Shown here in pieces: positions 9,207 to 17,965 of a DNA stretch of 64,000 bases. The notes under the pieces were generated by a model. The model saw nothing but the letters and a program-made list of their open reading frames with translations. It ran no database searches and was not told where the DNA came from. Position 1 is the stretch's first letter; each line of letters opens with the position of its first letter. Source of the DNA: Streptomyces lateritius (GTDB lineage: Bacteria; Actinomycetota; Actinomycetes; Streptomycetales; Streptomycetaceae). The position numbers and the translations under genes are program-made. The DNA lies in assembly GCF_014649715.1 (NCBI RefSeq), contig NZ_BMTO01000021.1:1-64000 (forward strand), written 5' to 3'.

Positions 9207-9862
9207 ACGATGCGGCGATCCGGGTGCTGATCGCGGACGACCAGGAGCTGGTCCGCATGGGCTTCCGGCTGATCCTCGGCGCCCAGCCCGGCATCGAGGT
9301 GGTCGGTGAGGCCGCCGACGGCGCCGCCTGCGTGGAACTCGCCCGCCGGCTGCGGCCGGACGTGTGCCTGGTCGACATCCGGATGCCGAAGCTGGACGGC
9401 CTGGACGTCACCCGGGCGCTGGCGGGCCCCGGAATCCACAACCCGATGCGCGTGGTCGTGATCACCACGTTCGACCAGGACGACTACGTACACACCGCGC
9501 TGCGCAACGGGGCCTGCGGCTTCCTGCTCAAGGACGCCCCGCCCAGCCTGCTGATCGAGGCGGTGCGTGCCGCCTCCCGCGGCGACGCGCTGGTCTCCCC
9601 CGCCGTCACCGTCCGGCTGCTGAAGGAACTGTCCTCCACGCGGCCCGAGCCGGATGCCGCCTGCCCGCTGACCGAACGGGAACTGGACGTGGCCCGGCTC
9701 GTCGCAGTGGGCCGGACCAACCAGGAGATCTGCGACCAGCTGATGGTGTCGCTGTCCACCGTCAAGACGCACCTGGCCAACATCCAGCAGAAGATCGACG
9801 CCCGCAACCGGGTCGAGATCGCCGCCTGGGCGTGGGAGTGCGGCATGGTCCGGGAGCGATAG
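9203..9862 (+). CDS. NarL/FixJ-family response regulator
   Basis: A 219-aa regulator: receiver domain with acidic pocket D12/D13, phosphoacceptor D58 (LVDIRMP) and conserved Thr/Lys (ITTFD, LLKD), then a LuxR-type helix-turn-helix (about 155-212, PLTERELDVARLVAVGRTNQEI and STVKTHLANI). GTG 9203 overlaps the kinase stop. It is the cognate partner of that kinase, and the likely target is the divergent ABC operon. All key residues are present. Confidence 0.93.
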   Translation: MNDAAIRVLIADDQELVRMGFRLILGAQPGIEVVGEAADGAACVELARRLRPDVCLVDIRMPKLDGLDVTRALAGPGIHNPMRVVVITTFDQDDYVHTALRNGACGFLLKDAPPSLLIEAVRAASRGDALVSPAVTVRLLKELSSTRPEPDAACPLTERELDVARLVAVGRTNQEICDQLMVSLSTVKTHLANIQQKIDARNRVEIAAWAWECGMVRER

Positions 9863-9886
9863 GGACGGCCTCCATCGGCCCGGAGG

Positions 9887-10120
9887 GTGAACCCGGAATG
9901 GCAGTCCTTCTGGGCTGTGCAGTCTCAAAGCGCTCGCCCTGCCACGGCGGAAAGGGTCAAGGCCGCACCGAGCCGCACGAGGGGCGCCGAAAACTCCGTC
10001 GGACCGAGGCGGCTGGGGTTGGCCGGCTTCTCCCAGGGGCGCCACACCTGCTACTTGGCGGACGAGCCCGCGCTGAACGCCGTGCACCGACTGGCCGCCG
10101 TGCTCCGCAGCTGCGCCTGA
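9887..10120 (+). pseudogene. Truncated unknown gene, 3' fragment
   Basis: The plus frame ending at 10120 is coding-like only in its last 30 or so residues (GFSQGRHTCYLADEPALNAV, then VHRLAAVLRSC), with strong third-position GC. The upstream part is not convincing and no ribosome site precedes the available ATG. I read it as the 3' remnant of a lost gene. Family not recognised. Confidence 0.3.
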
Positions 10121-10259
10121 GCGCCCTCGTGCGCACAGTAGCCATCCATCGCGGCCGGCAGTGGCCTGACCCTCGGCGTCGTCTGCCCCCGAGACCGATC
10201 AAGTGGGGCGTGGGCAGCGTGCAGCGAGGTGATGCGTCACCATCGGTATCAGGGCAGGG

Positions 10260-10430
10260 CCTCAGCGGCCGCGGCTTCTTCCGCGGCTCCGGCCAGACCG
10301 ACTCCAACGCCGCCTTCACCGTGCGGAATCCGACTCCGTACTCACGCATCGAGGCCCGGTACGACATCCCTGCCCGGGCGTCACGGCGGATCGCCGCGTA
10401 CAAGTCAACCTTGGACTTCGGTGGCGCCAT
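10260..10430 (-). pseudogene. IS21-family transposase (IstA) N-terminal fragment
   Basis: From ATG 10430 the minus frame gives KSKVDLYAAIRRDARAGMS, then YGVGFRTVKAALESVWPEPRKK. This is the N-terminal helix-turn-helix of IS21-type IstA transposases from actinomycetes. Similarity ends after about 56 residues, where the DDE catalytic part should begin, and no istB is present. It is a dead remnant. Three TTCGCTGTCAC-like repeats at 17450-17515 may be an end of a related element. Confidence 0.75.
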
Positions 10431-10674
10431 CGCAGCCTCATCCCGCAGAGCACGTCCATGCTCCCACCGCAACCCCTCAAGCGTTGCCAGAACTCACAGA
10501 CATCGCCCTCCGGCGAAACAAGGCGTTCTCGACCCTGAGCGACAAGTGGTGTCGGATCCCGTCGACAAAACCAGGCACCGTACCGGCGTAAGCCTCCGAG
10601 GTCCTTGCGCCCGCCCGCCTCCCACGTCCTCCAGAAGGGCGGCCCGGGGCGCGGGCGTTCTTCTTGCGTGCCGC

Positions 10675-11138
10675 TCACGCGTGCCCGGCAGCCGGCTCCC
10701 AGAAGGGTCGGGCGAGCCCGGTCCCGTCGCAGTGGAAACACCGGCCGCCTCCCGGCGTGCTGCGGGCACCGATGGTGCCGGCGGCGTGGCGGAAGAGCCG
10801 GGTAAGGCCGGTGGTGTGCGCCGCGTGGATCGGGAGCTCGTGCCGTCTGCCGAGCGTGACCTCCAGCGCGACGCCGGGGCGGGTGAAGTGGGCGTGCATG
10901 CCCCGGTGATCGAGCGGAGCGTCTCGTTCACTTCGTGCATCGTCTCCGCGCCGGACAGCTGCACTCGGGCCGCGAGGACGGTGTCGGTGGCTGCGGCGAA
11001 GGACAGCAGTCCGACCGGGCGGGCGAGCGGCCCGACGCGGGCCACGGGGGCGGGATGGGTGTGCTGGAGCTGGGACAGGGCGTGCCACAGGTCGCCCGGC
11101 AGATCCTGGGGTGCGGTCTGTTCTCGGCTGCGTCTCAT
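10675..11138 (-). pseudogene. Conserved hypothetical gene split by a frameshift
   Basis: ATG 11138 opens MRRSREQTAPQDLPGDLW and runs through LLSFAAATDTVLAARVQLSG. Near 10890 the coding signal moves to the other minus frame, HAHFTRPGVALEVTLGRRHE ... CFHCDGTGL, ending at 10675. The join needs one missing or two extra bases. The original product would be about 150 aa with a short C-terminal CxxC motif. Function unknown. This could be a real inactivation or an assembly indel. Confidence 0.55.
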
Positions 11139-11272
11139 GCGGCCTGTGTAGGGCCTCCGGGGGGCTGGTGCCGTCGGATGGGCCCGTCCGTCCCGCCTGG
11201 TGGTGCGGTGACTTCGGGATTGGTCCCGCTGTGCGGCCTGGCGGCTGCCGACCGCACAGCGGGCGTGTGCGG

Positions 11273-11512
11273 TCAGGTCCTCCGGCGGAACCAGCCGCGG
11301 CCACGGCCCGGCTCCTGGTCGTCCTCCGGCCCCGGCGGTGCGGCGGCCTGGAGGCGGGCGGCTTCGGCGGCGGCTTCCTCGCGGGCGACGACGTCGGCGT
11401 GGCAGGTGCCGCACACGGACATGTCCCCGGCGTTCCAGGCAGTCCGGTGCGCGGTGGTCTCCTCCCAGTGCTGGTCGGTGAACTTCGTGATGGAGGCGGG
11501 AAAGAAGGTCAC
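11273..11512 (-). CDS. Small hypothetical protein with CxxC motif
   Basis: A 79-aa product from GTG 11512. It contains MSVCGTCHADVV (one CxxC pair), an Ala/Glu-rich helix and a basic tail (GRGWFRRRT). No membrane segment. It is close upstream of the frameshifted gene at 10675-11138 and in the same direction, so the two may once have formed an operon. No ribosome site is obvious. A single CxxC suggests metal binding only as a dimer, or redox use; this is speculative. Confidence 0.5.
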   Translation of the reverse strand: MTFFPASITKFTDQHWEETTAHRTAWNAGDMSVCGTCHADVVAREEAAAEAARLQAAAPPGPEDDQEPGRGRGWFRRRT

Positions 11513-11650
11513 TGTCGACGTCGTGAAGCGGCGGCTCCCGGTATGGGCGGAGTGGCCTTCGGTCCTTGGCGATGGCCATGCTGAGGAAGATCCCCACCGG
11601 CAGCGCGACAGTCCTGTCCGCGCTGCGGTGGGCGGGGCCGTGTTCTAAAC

Positions 11651-11955
11651 TCAGCAGCCGAAGGGGAGGCGAGCGAGGACAAGGCCGCGGACATCGGTGG
11701 CGCCCCCTTCGGTCATCAGCCGCTTCCCGACGGTGTGGAGGGTCGCACCCGTGTGGTGAAGACGTCGTCCACAAGCAGGACCCGCTTACTCTTTACGCTC
11801 TGGCGGAGTTTAAGAGACGCGGCGTGTTCCCGGGCGGCGTCCATCTTGTCGGACCAGCGCACGCGTACACGTGGATTACTCCGTAGGAGTCGCCCAGCAC
11901 ACCACGGACGCGGCACTTGAAGGCTTCCGCCAGGCCGCGTTGCCGTCTCCGGCAA
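11651..11955 (-). pseudogene. Phosphoribosyltransferase-like (ComF-type) gene, frameshifted
   Basis: The minus frame carries KRVLLVDDVFTT, the PRPP-binding loop of type I phosphoribosyltransferases. The family then requires GAT; this appears only after a shift of two bases (a repeated AC near 11757), giving TGATLHTVGKRLMTEGGA and a stop at 11651. The upstream part (RSNPRVRVRWSDKMDAAREH) is short and lacks the usual N-terminal half. It is a truncated and frameshifted relic. Confidence 0.6.
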
Positions 11956-12034
11956 CGCGCCTGCGTAACAGTTTTTCTCGACGCGGCCCCCCGGTCGGCC
12001 CAGACGTATCTTCCGGGCCGACCGCGAGTGTGCC

Positions 12035-13138
12035 TTACGTCGGGTAGGCGTCGGTGATCATCCGATTGGAGTCACGGATGACCCAGTCCACGACCTTCTG
12101 CCCGTTCAGCCGCTCCAGCACGAAGCGGTCCTCCCGGTACCAGATCGCTTCCGCCCGCCGTTCTCCCCCACGATAGTCCCGCTGAATCGTGGTAGTGGTC
12201 GTGGTGGTGTCGGTGGTCGTGCTGGTGGTGGACGTCTTGAGCTGGTACTCGGCCTCGACGCTGATCTCGCTGGCAGCGCCGAAGAAGCTGAACTCCGACT
12301 TCGCGGTGACCTTCACACCCGCGGTGTGTTCGACCTGTTTGGAGTTGGACGTGGTCAGACCCACCGTGACGGTCTCCGCTTTGGTGTAGGACGAGGCGCC
12401 GGAGTGCTCGTAGTAGTAGACGTTGCGCCAGTAACCGAACCGCTTCAGGACGTAGTACGGGTTCTCCTGCGCCTGGCGGGGACGTGTGAGGACAGGGTCG
12501 TTGACGAGAGGGAACGGGACCAGCACAGAGCCGATGAGCGTCTCGTCGGTACGGTCGCGGGAGGGAGGCGCGTAGCCGGTCAGCCGGTTGATGTCGGGGA
12601 TGTCGTCGGCGTCGCCGGACTCACGCTTGAGGTAGGGCGCGACCTCGCCGTAGCCGCCGTAGGTCGACAACTCCCACACCTGGCTGAAGTTACTTTCGGG
12701 GCCGAATGGCGCGGCCAGGACGGGCGCCTTGCCCGCATAGAAGCCGTACCCCGAGCGCAAATCAGGGCTCATCAGCAGGTTGCTGCCGGCATTGACGATG
12801 GACACCTCGCTCAGATGGTCATCCCTGAGCCGCATGTACCAGGTCTGCGCGCTGGCCGTTGTATCTGGTTGGATGCCGCACTGCTGGATCTGGGAGTTCA
12901 CGCTCCGGCCGTTGTTCACAACGTTGAGGACCAGCCCGCTGGCTCGGTTCGTGATCAGGTGCCGGTCGTTGTCGAGTGGCATGACATACCACAGCTGCAG
13001 CTCGAAGTCGGGAGCGCCCTCGCTCCTGGGTTTCTCGAAGGTGACCAGCCCCGCCTCCGCACTCGGGGCGGTCAGGCACAAGTCGCTGCTCTGGGTCATG
13101 CGGTAGTACGCGCCGGGAATGTACGGGCTCTGCGGCAT
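12035..13138 (-). CDS. Beta-trefoil lectin fused to an insecticidal-crystal-toxin-like domain
   Basis: A 367-aa protein from ATG 13138, preceded by GGGAG. Residues 1-155 look like a ricin-type beta-trefoil (repeated W-containing strands such as DFELQLWYVMPLDNDRHLIT and SAQTWYMRLRD). Residues 215-367 contain YYVLKRFGYWRNVYYYEH, a Ser/Thr-rich beta-hairpin stretch (QLKTSTTSTTTDTTTTTTT) and IWYREDRFVLERLNG. This resembles the domain of crystal/aerolysin-like pore-forming toxins found in Streptomyces proteins. There is no classical signal peptide. A carbohydrate-targeted toxin is the likely reading, but the toxin assignment is by pattern only. Confidence 0.6.
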   Translation of the reverse strand: MPQSPYIPGAYYRMTQSSDLCLTAPSAEAGLVTFEKPRSEGAPDFELQLWYVMPLDNDRHLITNRASGLVLNVVNNGRSVNSQIQQCGIQPDTTASAQTWYMRLRDDHLSEVSIVNAGSNLLMSPDLRSGYGFYAGKAPVLAAPFGPESNFSQVWELSTYGGYGEVAPYLKRESGDADDIPDINRLTGYAPPSRDRTDETLIGSVLVPFPLVNDPVLTRPRQAQENPYYVLKRFGYWRNVYYYEHSGASSYTKAETVTVGLTTSNSKQVEHTAGVKVTAKSEFSFFGAASEISVEAEYQLKTSTTSTTTDTTTTTTTIQRDYRGGERRAEAIWYREDRFVLERLNGQKVVDWVIRDSNRMITDAYPT

Positions 13139-13276
13139 ACGGAACGACTCCCTCTAGGTCACGGCGGCATGTATCCCTAAACACGGTCAGTGACAAGGCC
13201 ATGATGCGGTCTTTCACCGGTGCCGGGGCGGCAGGGCGCACGGGATACGGCGGACGCCCGGCGCCCCCGGCCGGGA

Positions 13277-13867
13277 CTAGTGCGCGGTGACGGCGCCGGA
13301 TACGGCGACGCCGGCCTGCTGGAAGTCCTTGAGGGTGGTGGCTGTGGTGTCGGGGGCGACGCCGACGCAGTAGTCCAGGAGCACGCGTGCGCGGAAGCCG
13401 GCCTTCACGGCGTCCAGCGCGGTCGCCCGGACGCAGTGGTCGGTGGCGATGCCCACCACGTCGACGTCCTCCACTGCGCGTTCACGCAGCCAGTCGGCCA
13501 GGGAAGTGCCTTGCTCGTCGGCCCCTTCGAAGCCGCTCTTGGAGGCGCTGTGGGCGCCCTTGTAGAAGACCGCGTCGATCTTGCCTGCGTCGACGGCGGG
13601 GGCGAAGTTGGGGTGGAACTCGCCGCCCTCGCCTCCCACCACGCAGTGGACGGGGAAGCTGTCCTTGAAGTCGGGGGTCTGGGAGAAGTGGCCCCCGGGG
13701 TCGATGTGGTGGTCCCGGGTGGCCACGACGTACTGGTAGTCGCTCCCGGCGCTCTGCTCGACGAGGTCGGCGACAGCCGTCGCGATCCGCGCACCGCCCG
13801 CGACGGGCACACTGCCTCCTTCGCAGAAGTCGTTCTGCACATCCACGACGATCAGGCCTCGACTCAT
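13277..13867 (-). CDS. pncA: Nicotinamidase / isochorismatase-family hydrolase
   Basis: A 196-aa cysteine hydrolase that converts nicotinamide to nicotinate in NAD salvage. The catalytic triad is visible: D9 (VVDVQNDF), K103 (FYKG) and C145 (ATDHCVRA). Metal ligands D52, H54, H60 (RDHHIDPGGH) and H74 match the PncA arrangement. ATG 13867 is preceded by AAGGA; an upstream in-frame start at 13918 is less likely. Full length for the family. It stands alone between the toxin-like gene and fragments. A chromosomal pncA would normally exist too, so this is probably an extra copy. Confidence 0.9.
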   Translation of the reverse strand: MSRGLIVVDVQNDFCEGGSVPVAGGARIATAVADLVEQSAGSDYQYVVATRDHHIDPGGHFSQTPDFKDSFPVHCVVGGEGGEFHPNFAPAVDAGKIDAVFYKGAHSASKSGFEGADEQGTSLADWLRERAVEDVDVVGIATDHCVRATALDAVKAGFRARVLLDYCVGVAPDTTATTLKDFQQAGVAVSGAVTAH

Positions 13868-14026
13868 CACACACGTCCTTCGACACAGGGCTACACGACC
13901 CCCGCGTTCTACGGGCATCTCACCTCCGGCGGAAGCAACGACGGGCCGTCCTCACCCGCACGGCGCACGGACACTCACCGGTGGAAGCAACGCACGCCTA
14001 CCACAGTGACCAGCACCAAGGCTGCG

Positions 14027-14248
14027 TCACGATGGCACGCGGGAACCTCGTGGCCGGCTCCAGCTCGGTGTTGATGACCGGACCGGCCATGTCCATAACG
14101 TCGACGGCCCTGTAAGGGCGGTGACGACCTGATCGACTGGGCGGTTGGCGAGGGCGGCGACGTCGACGGCTGGTCGGCCATGTGTCAGGAGGAACCCGGC
14201 GCCTATCTCGTGGGGCGGACGGACCCCAGAAGGATCGATACTGCTCAT
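14027..14248 (-). pseudogene. Unrecognised broken gene
   Basis: From 14248 the minus frame gives SSIDPSGVRPPHEIGAGFLL and VDVAALANRPVDQVVTALTG, which looks coding. It then appears to continue in a neighbouring frame (VDVMDMAGPVINTELEP). This suggests a small gene broken by a shift. I recognise no family. The rest of 13868-14307 shows nothing else I can support. Confidence 0.3.
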
Positions 14249-14307
14249 GGGCTGTCGGGAATGCGCCCGCTAATCCTTTACGCGGGTACTTCACCCCTTC
14301 ATGGCTT

Positions 14308-14535
14308 ATGAAGGACGCGAGCGTCCAGGACTACGCCACGGTCATCCAGTACGGGTGCGGGAACAACACCAACCAGCAGTGGCGGCTCGTTCAGAAGGAC
14401 AACGGGTACTTCTCCATCGAGGCCCGGCACAGCGGAAAGTGCCTGACCGTCACCAGCGCGAGCAACGACAACGACACCACGCTGATCCAGTACGACTGCG
14501 TGGAAGGCAACAACCAGCACTTCCGCCTCGGCTGA
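14308..14535 (+). pseudogene. Ricin-type beta-trefoil lectin, C-terminal fragment
   Basis: The frame ends with two QxW-type repeats: NNTNQQWRLVQKDNGYFSIE, then SGKCLTVTSASNDNDTTLIQ and GNNQHFRLG. This is the end of a RICIN (CBM13-like) domain. The preceding repeat and any signal peptide are missing, and the available ATG codons (14182, 14308) are not near a strong ribosome site. It is probably the 3' end of a truncated secreted lectin. A strong terminator follows. Confidence 0.6.
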
Positions 14536-14544
14536 GGCCCTGTC

Positions 14545-14575
14545 CAGGGCGGCCCAGGAGCCCTGGGCCGCCCTG
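14545..14575 (+). terminator. Strong GC-rich hairpin terminator
   Basis: A perfect 14-bp stem (arms cagggcggcccagg and cctgggccgccctg) with a 3-base loop lies just after the lectin-fragment stop. It fits a Streptomyces-type terminator without a U tract. Confidence 0.75.
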
Positions 14576-14908
14576 ACGCTGCGGGAAGGACATCACGCCT
14601 CATCGGTGGTGTCCCTCCCCTCACCGGTCACAGCCGCCACAGGCCGAGGAGCTGGAGGGAGTACGGCGCGTGACTCCATACCTTTCCTCGTGGGTTGGTC
14701 ATGGTCATTCGTAGGATCAGGACGCCCAGGGGCGCCGGGCATGGCTCACGTGACTCAGCCGTCCTTATGGCTCAGGAGGATTGGCCGCCCAGCGCCCCAC
14801 GACGACTCGACCGCTAATTGGGATGCGCGAACTGAATCGCTTGTATGGACACGTCGGCGAGGTCGTCTGTGGGAGCCCCACGCAAACACGACGTAATAGG
14901 AGGACCTG

Positions 14909-15586
14909 GTGCCCGAACTGTGGGCCGGGACGGACGCGGGCAAGGCCGAACACCACTGCACCGTGATTGATGCGGACGGCACCAAGGCGCTCTCGCGACG
15001 GGTGCCGAATAACGAGGACGAACTGCTGCAGCTGCTCGGTGATGTCCTGCAGCTCGCAGACGGCGACCCCGTCACCTGGGCGGCCGACCTCAACGCCGGC
15101 GGCGCCGCATTGTGGATCGCGCTGCTGGTCAACCACGGGCAGCGGCTGTTCTACATCCCCGGCCGGACCGTGCACCACGCCTCGGGCTCCTACCGCGGGG
15201 ACGGCAAGAGCGACGCCAAGGACGCCTTCGTCATCGCCGACCAGGCCCGCATGCGCCGCGACCTCCAGCCACTGAAGGAGACCAGCGAGATCGCGGTCGA
15301 CTTGAAGATCCTGACCGGCCGCCGCATGGATTTGTCCGCCGACCGTACCCGGGCGATCAACCGGCTCCGCGCGCAGATCCTGGAGTACTTCCCCGCTCTG
15401 GAGAGGGCCTTCGACTACAGCACCTCCAAGACCGCGCTCATCTTGCTGACCGGATACCAGACGTCGGCCGCCGGTCGAACCACGAACCCCGGCCTCACAT
15501 CTCATCCATCGTCAGAATTCTCTGCGGAAAAATTTCCGAGGCTTATGGGATGGCGCGATTCCCGGACGATTCTCGGGGGTTATTAA
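14909..15586 (+). pseudogene. IS110-family transposase, 3'-truncated
   Basis: GTG 14909 follows a good AGGAGG. The product begins WAGTDAGKAEHHCTVIDADG (first Asp of the DEDD site) and continues through DGKSDAKDAFVIADQARMR (Asp pair) and RTRAINRLRAQILEYFPALE. IS110 transposases are about 400 aa; here the family sequence ends near residue 190 (LTGYQTS), and the frame runs on into unrelated low-GC sequence to 15586. The C-terminal transposase domain with the catalytic Ser is missing, so it is dead. Confidence 0.85.
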
Positions 15587-15896
15587 ATTTCGAATCTGAA
15601 TAATTCCAGCGCTGCCGAAATCCTTTTATCCAGCCGAGCCGGATATTACTCCGAACACTCCAAAATGGAATGCAGGATTCGGCGGAACCGGGAGAATGGA
15701 CGGATGAACGAACGTCGTGTCCTGGGCACCGGCCGCGCCCCGCCACTCCCCCAGCGCAGCCCACGGCCGGCCGCCGAGCCCGTCTCGCCGCCGAGCCGGC
15801 CGAGGCACCGCAGAGTGCTTGGCCCTCTAAGCCGCCGGGCCCGCTGAGGCGGGGCCCGGCGGGCAGCAGCGGGTGGGCCGTCTTTGGTCTGACTCT
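15480..15896. other. Low-GC junction segment without a gene
   Basis: Bases 15490-15690 are much richer in A and T than the rest of the window (for example ttattaaatttcgaatctg). They start where IS110 similarity stops. No ORF here has Streptomyces codon bias. The segment may be an old regulatory region from elsewhere or a deletion junction. 15700-15896 returns to high GC and shows nothing I can name. Confidence 0.4.
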
Positions 15897-16397
15897 CTAG
15901 CCCTGAGCTGCGGCCAGTCTCTTAGAGAGGGACACCGCGAAGGTGTCTGCTTCCTCCCGGTACGCCTTTTTGAAAGTGGATTCCACCTGCGGTCCGACAC
16001 CGAAGATCTTCGCCTCGATCACGGTCTGGATGACCATCCGACTGCCGGCTCCAGCCTCCTCGATACGCACCAGGCCTTCCTGGCGCAGCTTGTCCGCCAT
16101 GGTGGAGGACACCCGATTCCACTGCCATACCCGGGCGGACGGGCTGAACACACTGTGCTCACTCTCCTGATAGTCGGAGCCGAACACCTTCGCCACCGGG
16201 CCGGGCATGCTGCGATTCGGCGTCATCAGCACCTTGCGCGTGGTCTTGCCGGAGTCCTCCGTGCGCTCACTTACGGCCCATTGCCGATAGCCCAGATCCT
16301 GGCGGTACACCTCCCCCACGAACTCGTCGTCGAGAAGCAGTACCCAAGCCTCGGGCGCAGCGCCGCGAAGCTCGTGAGTGATCGTGAACTTTTCCAT
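15897..16397 (-). CDS. SRPBCC / DUF2505-like ligand-binding protein
   Basis: A 166-aa product from ATG 16397. The pattern of an N-terminal strand (MEKFTITHELRGAAPEAW), Trp-rich central strands (VWQWNRVSSTMADKLRQEG), a strand with an ETVIEAKI-like segment (MVIQTVIEAKIFGVG), and a long C-terminal helix (VESTFKKAYREEADTFAVSL) fits the helix-grip fold of the SRPBCC superfamily, close to DUF2505. Such proteins bind hydrophobic ligands; no substrate can be assigned. The gene stands alone and reads toward the telomere. Confidence 0.65.
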   Translation of the reverse strand: MEKFTITHELRGAAPEAWVLLLDDEFVGEVYRQDLGYRQWAVSERTEDSGKTTRKVLMTPNRSMPGPVAKVFGSDYQESEHSVFSPSARVWQWNRVSSTMADKLRQEGLVRIEEAGAGSRMVIQTVIEAKIFGVGPQVESTFKKAYREEADTFAVSLSKRLAAAQG

Positions 16398-16815
16398 AGC
16401 CGCACGCTAGAAGTGCCCGACCCCTCTTGTAGCCGTCAACACCCATCCGGCCTTCTCTAGCCAGACATTTGGCTCAATTTGTGCCTAGGTCGGGGCCGGA
16501 TCCCGGGGGCATCAAAAAGATCAAGGTCCCGCCCATCAGACTGCCGGGCGAGACTGACCTGCGGGACTTGGGATGGATGCCGCCCAGGGAAACCGGGAGG
16601 CCTGCGGGGCCGGATGGTCGGTTACCTGCCCGGTCAGAGACACGAGGCAGATGATCAGCCCGGGTGATCTGCGCTATCGGACTCCGTTGCTGCCGCTGCC
16701 CGAAAGTCCTCGCCATGTACGCGACCGCCGCCGGCTACGCAGCCGTGACGCGGGCCTCGGTGTGCCAGGTGCCGCGGTCGACGCCGGGCCGGCTTGCCGA
16801 CGGCGTAAACCGTCC
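16398..16815. other. Intergenic or relic stretch with no recognisable gene
   Basis: Several overlapping short frames exist on both strands. None has a convincing start with ribosome site or a recognisable motif. It lies upstream of the SRPBCC gene on the minus strand and next to the terpene synthase remnant, so it probably holds the SRPBCC promoter plus decayed sequence. Confidence 0.35.
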
Positions 16816-17199
16816 CTACCGCCTGGGGTGATAGCGGGCACACATACCGGTCCAAGCCGAGTTGCCGTGCACCCAGTCCAGAAGTCCCCCAGTGACCGAG
16901 AAAGTACTGTCCGTGGGAAATTCCGCTCGTACCTCCCGGCAGTCTTCCTCCAAAAGGCGCAGTTCCTTGTCGAATTCCTCGGCTGCGGCAGCAGCCGCGC
17001 TACCCATGTCAAGGTCCAGCTCCTGGGCGAGGACAGTGACGATGTTGAGCGGATCGCGGTCCGCGGTCTCCTTCGCGAAGGAATGCAAGTCGTTGACGTA
17101 GGAACACACCAGGCCGGTGCGGTTGCGCAGGCGTTCCTGGGCGCTGCGTTCGCGGGGGGCCGGCCGCCCGTGGCCGATCTCGATCAGGTCGAAGACCGT
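16816..17199 (-). pseudogene. Class I terpene synthase, C-terminal fragment
   Basis: The minus frame carries FDLIEIGHGRPAPRERSAQE, the metal-binding NSE motif CSYVNDLHSFAKETADRD (Asn, Ser and Glu all present), and a terminal LLDWVHGNSAWTGMCARYHP, which is how actinobacterial terpene cyclases end. The N-terminal two thirds with the Asp-rich motif are absent, and the fragment has no start. It abuts a lectin-like 3' tail on the other strand at about 17200. It is a relic of a terpene cyclase gene. Confidence 0.75.
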
Positions 17200-17205
17200 G
17201 GTCGC

Positions 17206-17278
17206 CGCTGAGAACGGCGACGACAGCGACTACAACGACACCATCCTCGAGTTCAGCTGGCACACGCTGAAGGGGTAG
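17206..17278 (+). pseudogene. LecB-like lectin, extreme C-terminal fragment
   Basis: The last codons read NGDDSDYNDTILEFSWHTLKG then stop. This resembles the calcium-binding C-terminus of fucose-binding lectins of the PA-IIL/LecB type (DNDYNDxxVxLxW). Nothing upstream continues the family, because the terpene synthase relic occupies the other side. Only about 24 codons remain. Confidence 0.45.
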
Positions 17279-17449
17279 CGCTCTTCCCGAGGGCCGGTGT
17301 TCGCCCGCCCTGCCGGGTCGGGCAGGGCGGCATCGAATCATCAATCTTCGCTGAGACGGGTTAGTGAGGGCCGGCCGGCAGCATCCGCTGCCCATCCGTC
17401 AGCTTGCCACGGAGCAGTGCTTCACCATGCTGCTGACCTGCGGCGGTCC

Positions 17450-17515
17450 ATCTTCGCTGTCACAAACCACCATCCGTCCAAGTTCACTGTCACTCGGCTC
17501 AGGTTCGCTGTCACA
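17450..17515. repeat. Three imperfect 15-bp repeats, possible IS21-type terminus
   Basis: atcttcgctgtcaca (17450), aagttcactgtcact (17480) and aggttcgctgtcaca (17501) are direct repeats. IS21-family ends carry several repeated binding sites for IstA, and a truncated istA lies at 10260-10430. The pairing of the two is inference. The surrounding 17279-17650 has no supported gene. Confidence 0.45.
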
Positions 17516-17652
17516 GGTCAGTCACCTGCGGAAGCGGGAGAGCCAGGTTCCGCCGGCAACACCTCGCGGCCAGGGATCAAAAACACCTACTCAGAGGAAA
17601 CCGGTGGGCGGCGGGCGTTCCCGTCGCGGGCTCTCGTCGTTGACCACGTGTG

Positions 17653-17838
17653 ATGAAAACACAGCGCGTTCTCGCAGCCCTTGCCCTCGCCGTCGCAACC
17701 CTCAGCTTTGCGGCCCCCGCCGCCAACGCCGCACCGGACGATGGCGAGTCGTTCGGCGCACGGTTCCGTCTCCCCGTCGTCGTCGACGTGGTGCACGCTG
17801 AGGCCGCCCTCGACCTGGGCATCGTGGATCTTGACTGA
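17653..17838 (+). CDS. Small secreted peptide, possibly a truncated gene
   Basis: ATG 17653 starts a 61-aa product with a textbook signal peptide: MKTQRVLAALALAVATLSFA followed by APAANAAPDD, cleaved after ANA. The mature part of about 34 residues (DGESFGARFRLPVVV, then VDVVHAEAALDLGIVDLD) has no recognised family. No strong ribosome site is seen, and the mature part may be a fusion after deletion. If intact it would be an exported micropeptide. Confidence 0.4.
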   Translation: MKTQRVLAALALAVATLSFAAPAANAAPDDGESFGARFRLPVVVDVVHAEAALDLGIVDLD

Positions 17839-17931
17839 TTGGCGGGCAGCCTCCCGGTGACGCCAACGGTCGATAACTGGCAGCTGGCCGTCCTTGGGCT
17901 CAACTGGGCGGCATCCTGGCGCTGTCGGGCC

Positions 17932-17965
17932 GACCCCGGGCGCTTTGTACGGCCCGGGGTCTTTC
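17932..17965. terminator. Hairpin terminator
   Basis: Arms gaccccgggc (17932-17941) and gcccggggtc (17952-17961) enclose a 10-base loop and are followed by tttcg. It could end transcription of the small secreted peptide gene. Confidence 0.6.
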
